From: an uncultured bacterium | GTDB taxonomy: Bacteria; Desulfobacterota; Binatia; HRBIN30 | Assembly (NCBI GenBank): GCA_937975525.1 | Contig: CALJUJ010000621.1 | Coordinates: 1 to 8,220, forward strand | DNA length: 8,220 nucleotides | Direction of reading: 5' to 3' | Part shown: in pieces, positions 1 to 6,281 of the stretch | How the letters are laid out: each line of letters opens with the position of its first letter | How positions within the stretch are numbered: position 1 is the stretch's first letter | Notes under the pieces: generated by a model | Seen by the model: only the letters and a program-made list of their open reading frames with translations | Databases searched by the model: none | Told to the model about the DNA's origin: nothing | Made by a program: the position numbers and the translations under genes

Positions 1-1
1 G

Positions 2-304
2 TTCAACGCCGGGTATCAGAACGCGACCGTCGCGGACATCGCCCGCACGGTGCAGCGCGTCGTTGCTGCCGAAATGCCGGAACGCAGCGACACCGGTATC
101 GAGACGACGCCGTCCGACGACCCGCGCTCCTACCGCATCAACACCGACAAAATCCGCAAGCGGCTGGGATTCGTCCCCCGGCACACGATCGAAGACGCCG
201 TACGCAACCTGGTGGTCGCCTTCCGCTCCGGCGCGCTCCCGCGGGCGCTCGACGACGACCGCTACTACAACGTCAAGCGCATGCAGGCTCTGGGCATGCG
301 ATGA
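2..304 (+). CDS. NAD-dependent epimerase/dehydratase (SDR), C-terminal fragment cut by window edge
   Basis: Reading from base 2 in this frame gives 100 residues and a TGA at 302-304. The gene is open at the 5' edge, so the true start, the Rossmann glycine motif and the catalytic Y-x-x-x-K are outside the window. What remains is the substrate-binding C-terminal part of an extended SDR. The fragment opens with FNAGYQNATVADIARTV (residues 1-17), the usual 'N-x-G' strand and helix after the catalytic core. Then come DPRSYRINTDKIRKRLGF (40-57) and a tail ending in YYNVKRM (88-94), a layout seen in nucleotide-sugar epimerases and dehydratases. An internal GTG at 50 is only a codon inside the domain, not a credible start. 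Its stop overlaps the next start by 4 bases. The exact substrate cannot be read from this fragment. Confidence 0.85.
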   Translation, partial: FNAGYQNATVADIARTVQRVVAAEMPERSDTGIETTPSDDPRSYRINTDKIRKRLGFVPRHTIEDAVRNLVVAFRSGALPRALDDDRYYNVKRMQALGMR

Positions 305-1092
305 GCGGGGCGATCGGCATGCCGAGCAACGCACCGACCACGGCGGACATCGCCAGATCCGTCCGCGGCGTCGCGGGATACTCCCTCGACCTTCATCTCG
401 GCGCCGACGAGCTCGCCTGCGCCCGCCGCCTGATCGAAGAGCAATGGCTCAGCCACCTGCGCCGGCATGCGGCCGACGTCGCCGAGGAGCTCGCAGCCCT
501 CGGGATCGCGCGCTACCACGAGCTCGCCGACCGCCTGCCCCACGCGTCGCTGTGGCCGAAATCGGCGCGTATTCTCAACGCATCTGCGGTCGCCGAGCTC
601 CGGACGATGCCGTTCATGGCCCGCCTCGAGGCGGCCTTCGGCCCGTTCACGATTTCCGACGAGGACGAGGTTGGTTGGCCGGAGATCTACTGGCGCCTCG
701 TACGCCCGCGGCAGCCCGGCGACATGGGACCGCTGCATGCCGATCGCTGGTTCTGGGAGCTCGGACACGGGACGACGCCGCCGGACGTCGAGCGGATCAA
801 GGTATGGGTCGCCGTGGCCACCGAGCCAGGGCGCAACGGGCTCCGATTGGTGCCCGGGTCACATCGGCGAGCGTGGCGCTACCACGGCGAGCTCCGCGAC
901 GGCATGCGCAAGCCGGTGTTGGACGAAGACGAGAGGCAGCTGGGAGCCATCCTCGTCGACACCGCCCCGGGCGATGCGGTCGTCTTCCACGATGCCCTGC
1001 TCCACGGCGGCGCGTCGAATGACGGCACGTCGACGCGGGTGAGTTTCGAGTTCACGATGTTCGTCGGCCGCGGCGGGGCGCAGCAGAGATGA
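301..1092 (+). CDS. Phytanoyl-CoA dioxygenase-like Fe(II)/2-oxoglutarate-dependent oxygenase
   Basis: This 263-residue protein is a probable cytoplasmic non-haem iron oxygenase that couples decarboxylation of 2-oxoglutarate to hydroxylation (or another oxidation) of a small substrate. The double-stranded beta-helix is in the C-terminal half. The iron-binding H-x-D is H146-A-D148 in GPLHADRWFW, the distal histidine is H235 in FHDALLHGG, and R246 in STRVSFEF is placed to bind the 2-oxoglutarate carboxylate. The NGLRLVPGSH segment (179-188) is typical of the PhyH family. Residues 1-110 are helical and have no recognised motif. ATG 301 was chosen because it overlaps the upstream stop as ATGA; ATG 319 is an alternative start. 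There is no signal peptide. In this neighbourhood the substrate is more likely a sugar or sugar-linked group than phytanoyl-CoA; that is inference. Confidence 0.82.
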   Translation: MSGAIGMPSNAPTTADIARSVRGVAGYSLDLHLGADELACARRLIEEQWLSHLRRHAADVAEELAALGIARYHELADRLPHASLWPKSARILNASAVAELRTMPFMARLEAAFGPFTISDEDEVGWPEIYWRLVRPRQPGDMGPLHADRWFWELGHGTTPPDVERIKVWVAVATEPGRNGLRLVPGSHRRAWRYHGELRDGMRKPVLDEDERQLGAILVDTAPGDAVVFHDALLHGGASNDGTSTRVSFEFTMFVGRGGAQQR

Positions 1093-1904
1093 CCGAGGCC
1101 GACGATCTCGCCCGCATCGCCCGCCAGCTGCGACGGCGTATCGTGAGCATGTCGCACCACGGCCGTGCGGCCCACCTCGGTTCGTCGCTGTCGGTCGTCG
1201 ACATCCTCGCCGTCGCTTACTTCGACACGCTGCAGCTCGACCCGGCGTGCCCGCTCGACCCAGGGCGTGACCGCCTCATTCTCAGCAAGGGGCACGCCGC
1301 CATGGCGCTCTACGCGGCGCTCGCGGAACGGGGCTTCCTGCCGGCGGCTGAGCTCGCCGAGTTCAATCGCGACGGCGGGCGGCTCGCCGAGCACCCCCCG
1401 GCGAACCGCGTCCCGGGCGTCGAGGCCGCCACCGGCTCGCTCGGCCACGGCCTGCCGGTCGGCGTCGGAATCAGCCTGGCCGGGCGCCTGCAACAGCGCC
1501 AGCACCGGACGTACGTGGTGATGAGCGACGGCGAGTGCAACGAGGGTTCGGTGTGGGAGGCGGCGCTCTTCGCTGCCGCGCAAAGGCTCGACCGTCTCGC
1601 CGTGGTCGTCGATCGGAACGGCTGGCAGGCGACCGGGCGCAGCGAGGAGATCATGGCGCTGGCCCCGTTGGCCGCCAAGTGGGAGGCCTTCGGCTGGAGC
1701 GCGCACGAGCTCGACGGCCACGACCACGACGCGCTGCGCGCAGCACTCGGAGCCGTGCCGGACGGCTCCGGCAAGCCGGTGGCGATCATCGCCCGCACGA
1801 CCAAAGGCAAAGGCGTGTCGTTCATGGAAGACGACAACAACTGGCACTACCGCATCCCTTCTGCCGACGAGCTCGCAGCGGCGCTCGCCGAGCTGGGCGA
1901 CTGA
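1089..1904 (+). CDS. Transketolase N-terminal subunit (ThDP-binding half)
   Basis: This 271-residue protein matches the first domain of transketolase, which binds the diphosphate and Mg2+ of thiamine diphosphate. Landmarks are SKGHA (67-71) with H69, EHPP (101-104), the glycine-rich GSLGHGLPVGVG (116-127), and the ThDP signature starting at SDGECNEGSVWEAA (146-159) and ending at N177 in VDRNGWQ, with the usual spacing of about 30 residues. T238-K-G-K-G near the end is also typical. The polypeptide stops after this domain, and the pyrimidine-binding half is the next gene, so the active enzyme should be a heteromer of the two. ATG 1089 overlaps the oxygenase stop (ATGA). Split transketolases occur both in central metabolism and in secondary sugar pathways. 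The neighbours favour transfer of a two-carbon ketol unit in sugar biosynthesis, which is inference. Confidence 0.92.
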   Translation: MTEADDLARIARQLRRRIVSMSHHGRAAHLGSSLSVVDILAVAYFDTLQLDPACPLDPGRDRLILSKGHAAMALYAALAERGFLPAAELAEFNRDGGRLAEHPPANRVPGVEAATGSLGHGLPVGVGISLAGRLQQRQHRTYVVMSDGECNEGSVWEAALFAAAQRLDRLAVVVDRNGWQATGRSEEIMALAPLAAKWEAFGWSAHELDGHDHDALRAALGAVPDGSGKPVAIIARTTKGKGVSFMEDDNNWHYRIPSADELAAALAELGD

Positions 1905-1907
1905 CGC

Positions 1908-2834
1908 ATGCGTAACGCATTTGCTGCCGAGCTCGTCGTCGCCGCCGAACGCGATCCGCGGGTGGTGCTGCTGTCGGGCGACATCGGCAATCGCCTATTC
2001 GATTCGTTCAAGCAGGCGTACCCGGACCGCTTCTTCAACTGCGGCGTCGCCGAAGCCAACATGATGGGCGTCGCCGCGGGGCTGGCGATGTCGGGCCTGC
2101 GGCCGGTGGTCTATACGATCGTGCCGTTCGTGACGACGCGCTGCCTGGAGCAGATTCGTGTCGACGTCTGCTACCCGCGCCAGCCGGTGACGATCGTCGG
2201 CGTCGGCGGCGGGCTCAGCTATGCATCGCTCGGAGCCACGCACCATGCATGCGAAGACCTCGGCTTCCTGCGCCTGCTCCCCGAAATGTCGATCCTCTGC
2301 CCTGCCGATCCGCTCGAGGTACGCGCCGCGGTGCGTGCCGCCCTCGCCCATGACGGGCCCGTCTATCTGCGACTGGGCAAGAAGGGCGAGCCGGTGATCC
2401 ACGAGCACGAGCCAGATCTCCGCATCGGCGGCTCGCTGCCGGTTCGCCCCGGCACCGACATCGCGATTCTCGCCGTCGGCCACGTTCTGCCGCTGGCGCT
2501 CGACATCGCCACCCGACTCGAAGAGCAGGGCCTGTCGACGCGCGTCGACAGCTTTCCCTGCGTCAAGCCTCTCGACGAGGCCTGCCTCACCGAGGTGTTC
2601 GACCAGTGCCGGCTCGTGGCGACATTGGAGGAACACAGCGTCGTCGGCGGCGTCGGCAACGCCGTCGCCGCGTGGCTCGCCGCCCGACCCGATCCGCCCG
2701 TCGCTCGCCTCGCCACCTTCGGCACCGCTGATCGATTTCTGCACGACGCCGGCTCGGTCGGCTTCGCCCGCCGCGCGCTCGGTCTCGACGGCGAGGCGAT
2801 CGCCGCGGCCCTGGCTGCGAGGGCGCGCCGATGA
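1908..2834 (+). CDS. Transketolase C-terminal subunit (pyrimidine-binding and C-terminal domains)
   Basis: This 308-residue protein supplies the second half of transketolase. The pyrimidine-binding domain carries the conserved catalytic glutamate, E49 in GVAEANMMGVAAGLA (46-60), which activates the aminopyrimidine ring of ThDP. The GGGLSYASLGATHHACEDL region (100-118) is the conserved active-site segment, and PVYLRLGK (151-158) closes the domain. The C-terminal domain (about 183-308) has the expected AVGHVLPLALDIA strand-helix and a VATLEEHSVVGGVGNAV segment (237-253), as in the transketolase/E1 family. It starts 3 bases after the stop of the N-terminal subunit, as expected for partners needed in equal amounts. 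No clear Shine-Dalgarno precedes ATG 1908, so reinitiation from the upstream gene is likely. A pyruvate dehydrogenase E1 beta or DXS-like role is less likely because the partner has transketolase-type motifs. Confidence 0.92.
   Translation: MRNAFAAELVVAAERDPRVVLLSGDIGNRLFDSFKQAYPDRFFNCGVAEANMMGVAAGLAMSGLRPVVYTIVPFVTTRCLEQIRVDVCYPRQPVTIVGVGGGLSYASLGATHHACEDLGFLRLLPEMSILCPADPLEVRAAVRAALAHDGPVYLRLGKKGEPVIHEHEPDLRIGGSLPVRPGTDIAILAVGHVLPLALDIATRLEEQGLSTRVDSFPCVKPLDEACLTEVFDQCRLVATLEEHSVVGGVGNAVAAWLAARPDPPVARLATFGTADRFLHDAGSVGFARRALGLDGEAIAAALAARARR
2819..2823 (+). promoter_or_regulatory. Shine-Dalgarno site for the HAD gene
   Basis: GAGGG lies 7 bases before ATG 2831, inside the end of the transketolase C-terminal subunit gene. 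Together with the ATGA overlap it supports the chosen start. Confidence 0.6.
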
Positions 2835-3466
2835 GGAGACTCGCCGGCGTCCGCATCGGCGTCGACCTCGACAACACGATCGTCTGCTACGACCGCCTCT
2901 TGCACACGCTCGCCGTCGCGCGTGGCTTCGCCGACGACGACGTACCGGCGACCAAGCTCGCGGTTCGCGATCACCTGCGACGCTGCGGCCGCGAGGACGC
3001 GTGGACGGCGTTGCAGGGTGAGGCGTACGGGGTTCGCATGGGCGACGCGCTTGCCTTTCCCGGCTGCAGCGAGGCGCTGGCAGCGTTGCGGGAGCAGGGA
3101 GCCGAGCTGTTCCTGGTCAGTCACCGGACCCGAGCCCCGTATGCCGGTCCGCCTGCGGACCTCCACCAGGAAGCCCGCAACTGGCTCGAGCGCCACGGGC
3201 TTTGGGGCGATGGGCTTCCCTTCGGCTCTCGGCACGTCTTCCTGGAAACGACGAGAGCCGAGAAGTGCCACCGCATCGAGTCGCTCCGCTGCGTGGTGTT
3301 CATCGACGATCTGCCCGAGGTCTTCGTAGCGCCGGAGTTCCCCGCAGCAGTCGAGCGCGTCTTGTTCGACCCCGAAGGCCGTCACGCCGACGCCCCGGGG
3401 ATGCGCCGCATCGGCTCCTGGCCGGCGATCCTGGACCAGCTCCGTCAGGCCTCGAGGCCGCTGTGA
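2831..3466 (+). CDS. HAD-superfamily hydrolase, probable sugar-phosphate phosphatase
   Basis: This 211-residue protein is a probable cytoplasmic phosphatase using an aspartyl-phosphate intermediate. Motif I is at the N-terminus in GVDLDNTIV (10-18): D12 is the expected nucleophile, D14 the acid/base and T16 follows. Motif II is S97 in LFLVSHRT. The motif III lysine is probably K145 in TRAEKCHRIE, and motif IV is D159-D160 in VVFIDDLPEVF. The insert between motifs I and II (about 20-90) is helical, a C1-type cap, and would determine substrate choice. The gene is translationally coupled on both sides, to the transketolase subunit and to the kinase. A phosphatase next to a small-molecule kinase suggests shifting of phosphate groups on a sugar before nucleotide activation; that is inference. 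The substrate is not readable from sequence alone. Confidence 0.8.
   Translation: MRRLAGVRIGVDLDNTIVCYDRLLHTLAVARGFADDDVPATKLAVRDHLRRCGREDAWTALQGEAYGVRMGDALAFPGCSEALAALREQGAELFLVSHRTRAPYAGPPADLHQEARNWLERHGLWGDGLPFGSRHVFLETTRAEKCHRIESLRCVVFIDDLPEVFVAPEFPAAVERVLFDPEGRHADAPGMRRIGSWPAILDQLRQASRPL
3454..3457 (+). promoter_or_regulatory. Shine-Dalgarno site supporting a GTG start of the kinase gene
   Basis: GAGG lies 5 bases before GTG 3463, within the last codons of the HAD gene. It decides the start, since the frame is open much further upstream (to about 3202), where the upstream part only shadows the HAD gene. Confidence 0.6.
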
Positions 3467-4497
3467 CGCACGAAGAGCTCGCGACGGCGACCCAGCGGAT
3501 CGTACGAGAGATCGGCCGCGGCGAAGTGTCGCGCTTCGACCGGCTCGTCGGCGGCCGCAACCACCAGGTCTATCGCGTCGAAACCGAGCGGGGCCGCGTG
3601 TTCTTGAAGCACTACCACTACGACCCCGGCGACAGCCGCGACCGCATGGCGGCCGAGTTCGCGTTCTCGGCTTTCGCCTGGGGCACCGGGATTCGCTGCG
3701 TCGCCGAGCCACTTGCCGCGGACCAGCTTCTGCGTCTCGGGCTCTTCGATTTCGTGCCGGGTCGCCGCTTGCACGCGGGCGATGCCGGCGAGCTCGAAGT
3801 CGAGCAAGCGCTCGCCTTCTTCGCATCCCTGAACGAGCAGCGTTCGTCGCCCCTGGCAGCGGCGCTGCCGTTCGCCGCCGAGGCGTGCTTCACCAGCGGC
3901 GATCACCTCGAGCTCATCGAGGCCCGAGTCGAACGCCTGCGCCGGGCCGCCAGCGAAGGCCTGCTCGACGCCGACGTCGCCGCCTTCGTGGTCGAGTCTT
4001 TGGTGCCGAGATGGGAGCAGGTCTGCGCCGCCAGCGGTGAGCCGCTGCGTGCGCTGCCCGGCAGCGGGGCTCCGTTGGCCGGCGACGAGCGCTGCCTCTC
4101 GCCTTCCGACTTCGGATTCCACAACGCTTTGCGGCGCGAAGACGGGAGCTTGGTGTTCCACGACTTCGAGCATGCCGGCTGGGACGATCCGGCGAAGACG
4201 ATCTGCGACTTCTTCTGCCAGCCGGAGGTCCCGGTGGACCCTGCCCTGTGGGGCCGCTTCGTCCGGGGAGTCGACGCGGCCGTCGGCGCACCGACGGCAC
4301 TCGAAGAGCGAGCGCGATTGCTCCTCGATCCCTACCGAATCAAGTGGGCATGCATCGCCCTGAACGAGGCGCTTCCTGAAGGGCGGCGGCGCCGTACTTT
4401 CTCGCTCGGCTCGGTCGACGCCGAGCGCATGCGCGCGCAACTCGCACGAGCCGCGGGTTTCGTCGAAGCCGTGGGGCAACTGAGCCGTTTGCGTTGA
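3463..4497 (+). CDS. Aminoglycoside phosphotransferase-fold small-molecule kinase
   Basis: From GTG 3463 this encodes 344 residues with a protein-kinase-like APH fold. It probably transfers phosphate from ATP to a small hydroxylated substrate such as a sugar. The N-lobe has a nucleotide-binding loop GGRNHQVYRVE (30-40), the ATP-phosphate lysine K49 in VFLKHY and a candidate partner glutamate E65 in MAAEF. The catalytic loop is LSPSDFGFHNAL (212-223), with D216 as base and N221. The metal-binding acidic residue is D234 in VFHDFEHAGWDDP. The histidine of the usual H-x-D motif is replaced by P214, though SPSDFGFHN seems usual in this branch as I remember it. The start overlaps the HAD stop (GTGA) and has a good ribosome site. 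A resistance role is unlikely; the context points to sugar or sugar-intermediate phosphorylation, which is inference. Confidence 0.82.
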   Translation: MTHEELATATQRIVREIGRGEVSRFDRLVGGRNHQVYRVETERGRVFLKHYHYDPGDSRDRMAAEFAFSAFAWGTGIRCVAEPLAADQLLRLGLFDFVPGRRLHAGDAGELEVEQALAFFASLNEQRSSPLAAALPFAAEACFTSGDHLELIEARVERLRRAASEGLLDADVAAFVVESLVPRWEQVCAASGEPLRALPGSGAPLAGDERCLSPSDFGFHNALRREDGSLVFHDFEHAGWDDPAKTICDFFCQPEVPVDPALWGRFVRGVDAAVGAPTALEERARLLLDPYRIKWACIALNEALPEGRRRRTFSLGSVDAERMRAQLARAAGFVEAVGQLSRLR

Positions 4498-4527
4498 CAG
4501 GACAGCTGCCCTATCGCCCTAGGTCGA

Positions 4528-5190
4528 ATGGCGTATGTCGACTTTCTGTCGGTCGTCCACGGACGAACGAAGCGCGACTACCTCGGCCGAGTCAACGAAA
4601 CGCCGAAGGCCGAGGCAGCGATGATCGCGAAACGCTTCGACCGCGACTATTGGGACGGCGACCGCCGACACGGCTACGGCGGCTATCGCTACGATGGTCG
4701 CTGGCGCGCCGTGGCGGACCGCATGCGCGACCAGTACGACCTGCGGGCCGGCCAGACCGTGCTCGACGTCGGCTGCGGCAAGTCGTTCCTGCTCTACGAT
4801 CTCAGCCAATCGGTGCCCGGGATCGAGGTGTTCGGCATCGACATCTCGGAGTACGGGCTGCGCCACGGCAATGAAGACGTGCGCGGGCGCCTGTCCCGTG
4901 CAACGGCCGCGGCGCTACCGTTTCCCGACGACTGCTTCGACTTCGTCTTCTCCATCAACACGCTGCACAATCTACGTTGCTACGACCTGGACAGGGCCTT
5001 GCGCGAGATCGAGCGAGTCGGGCGAGGGGCGAAGTACATATGCGTCGAGAGCTATCACAACGAGGATGAGAAAGTGAACCTGCTCTACTGGCAACTGACC
5101 TGCGAGTCCTTCTACGCCCCTGAAGAGTGGTGCTGGTGGTTCGAGCGTTGCGGCTACAGCGGCGATCACTCGTTCATCACCTTTCCGTGA
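4528..5190 (+). CDS. Class I SAM-dependent methyltransferase of polysaccharide-cluster type
   Basis: This 220-residue protein has the Rossmann-like SAM fold. Motif I is VLDVGCGKSFLL (78-89), the acidic residue ending strand 2 is D105 in FGIDISEYG, and the post-motif region is LPFPDDCFDFVFSINTLHNL (130-149). An N-terminal extension with FLSVVHGRTKRDYLGRV (6-22) and FDRDYWDGDRR (37-47), and a tryptophan-rich tail with EEWCWWFERCGY (199-210), match what I remember of a methyltransferase family found in O-antigen and capsule clusters. It probably O- or C-methylates a sugar intermediate; the atom methylated is unknown. ATG 4528 is the first possible start after the in-frame stop at 4495-4497, with a weak AGG 4 bases upstream. 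The 30-base gap before it is the largest in the window. Confidence 0.85.
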   Translation: MAYVDFLSVVHGRTKRDYLGRVNETPKAEAAMIAKRFDRDYWDGDRRHGYGGYRYDGRWRAVADRMRDQYDLRAGQTVLDVGCGKSFLLYDLSQSVPGIEVFGIDISEYGLRHGNEDVRGRLSRATAAALPFPDDCFDFVFSINTLHNLRCYDLDRALREIERVGRGAKYICVESYHNEDEKVNLLYWQLTCESFYAPEEWCWWFERCGYSGDHSFITFP

Positions 5191-5192
5191 GG
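5189..5192 (+). promoter_or_regulatory. Shine-Dalgarno site for the MDR dehydrogenase gene
   Basis: GAGG overlaps the methyltransferase stop codon and lies 5 bases before ATG 5198. This is the clearest ribosome site in the window and fixes the start of the dehydrogenase. Confidence 0.65.
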
Positions 5193-5197
5193 ATCCC

Positions 5198-6274
5198 ATG
5201 AGCCCCGCTGCACGTCCGCGCACCGCCCGCGCCGCGATCCTGGTGGAGCAGCACGCCCCGCTGGTCGTCGACGAGATCGAGCTGCCGCCCGAGCTCTACG
5301 CCGGGCAGGTCCTGGTCGCCATCCACGCGAGCGGCATCTGCGGATCGCAGCTGGGCGAGATCGACGGCGTCAAGGGGGCCGATCCCTACCTACCGCACCT
5401 CCTCGGCCACGAGGCCGGAGCGCGGGTCGTCGCCGTCGGCCCCGGCGTCGTCCACGTCGCGCCCGGCGACCACGTCGTCGTACACTGGCGGAAGGGGGCG
5501 GGGATCGAAGCTGCAACGCCCAGCTACCGTTGGCGCGGCCGCAAGCTCAACGCCGGCTGGGCGACGACGCTCAGCGATTTTGCCGTGGTCTCCGAGAATC
5601 GCGTCACGCGCATCCCGAAGCACGCCGACCTCGGCCTCGCAGCCCTGCTCGGCTGCCCGGTGACGACGGGGCTCGGGGTGGTGTCACGCGATGCCCGGCT
5701 CGCCATCGGCGAGTCGATCGTCGTCGTCGGCACCGGCGGCGTCGGGCTGAGCGTCATCCAGGGAGCGGCGATGGTCGCAGCCCACCCGATCGTCGCCTAC
5801 GATCGTTACCCGAATCGGCTGGAGCTGGCGCGACGGCTCGGGGCGACCCATACACTCCTCGCCGGCGAAGGCGATCTGGTCGACGACGCGCGCGCGATCG
5901 TCGGCGCCGAAGGCGCCGACGTCGTCGTCGAGCACACCGGCGACGTCGGCCTCATCCGCGCCGCCTACGAGCTGACGCAGCCGCGCGGCCGGACGATGTT
6001 GGTAGGCGTGCCCCACCGCGACCAGGAAGCCTCGATCTTCACCCTGCCGCTGCACTTCGGCAAGGTACTGACCGGGTCGTACGGCGGATCGACGCAACCG
6101 GAGGTCGACATCCCGCGCTACCTGCGCCTGCACGACGCCGGCAAGCTCGCCCTCGAGCCGCTGGTTACCGACCGCTTCGCTCTCGACGACGTCCAGCGTG
6201 CCATCGACGGCATGAGACAGGGGACCGTCGCGGGCCGTTGCCTCATCGAGATGACGACCGGCGCCGGGGCTTGA
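5198..6274 (+). CDS. Zinc-dependent medium-chain dehydrogenase (alcohol dehydrogenase family)
   Basis: This 358-residue protein is a probable NAD(H)-dependent alcohol/ketone oxidoreductase of the MDR superfamily. Likely catalytic-zinc ligands are C48 in SGICGSQ, H71-E72 in LLGHEAGARV, and C153 in LLGCPVTTGLG. The coenzyme domain has GTGGVGLSVIQGA (178-190), and D202 ends the second strand, which points to NAD over NADP. The loop that in classical ADHs holds four cysteines for a structural zinc (here about 95-120) has none; instead it contains HWRKGAGIEAATPSYRWRG and NAGWATT. This layout agrees with MDR relatives I recall from surface-polysaccharide loci. It likely oxidises or reduces a carbonyl or hydroxyl on a sugar or polyol intermediate. 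The gene follows the methyltransferase by 7 bases. The substrate is unknown. Confidence 0.88.
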   Translation: MSPAARPRTARAAILVEQHAPLVVDEIELPPELYAGQVLVAIHASGICGSQLGEIDGVKGADPYLPHLLGHEAGARVVAVGPGVVHVAPGDHVVVHWRKGAGIEAATPSYRWRGRKLNAGWATTLSDFAVVSENRVTRIPKHADLGLAALLGCPVTTGLGVVSRDARLAIGESIVVVGTGGVGLSVIQGAAMVAAHPIVAYDRYPNRLELARRLGATHTLLAGEGDLVDDARAIVGAEGADVVVEHTGDVGLIRAAYELTQPRGRTMLVGVPHRDQEASIFTLPLHFGKVLTGSYGGSTQPEVDIPRYLRLHDAGKLALEPLVTDRFALDDVQRAIDGMRQGTVAGRCLIEMTTGAGA

Positions 6275-6281
6275 GCGGGAG

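Noticed and set aside
63..1022. 319-codon + strand frame covering the first two genes
   Set aside because: Its translation is a low-complexity, arginine/proline/alanine-rich string without motifs. It is a frame-shifted shadow of the SDR fragment and the oxygenase.
879..1847. 322-codon open frame on the minus strand
   Set aside because: It is opposite the oxygenase and transketolase genes, both of which have intact catalytic motifs. Long antisense frames are common at this base composition.
3202..3462. N-terminal extension of the kinase frame upstream of GTG 3463
   Set aside because: The added residues are arginine-rich and out of frame within the HAD gene. The GTGA overlap, the ribosome site at 3454-3457 and the start of recognisable kinase sequence all favour 3463.
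2363..3826. 487-codon open frame on the minus strand
   Set aside because: It spans parts of three well-supported + strand genes. Its translation is arginine-rich and low in complexity with no family motif, as expected for a shadow frame in GC-rich DNA.
3445..4479. 344-codon open frame on the minus strand
   Set aside because: It lies almost wholly opposite the APH-fold kinase, which has clear motifs. The minus translation shows no recognisable domain.
4494..4530. TTGACA at 4494-4499 as a -35 box of an internal promoter before the methyltransferase
   Set aside because: No acceptable -10 box lies 16-18 bases downstream (the region reads about CCCTAG), and the hexamer overlaps the end of the kinase gene. 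A chance match is more likely.
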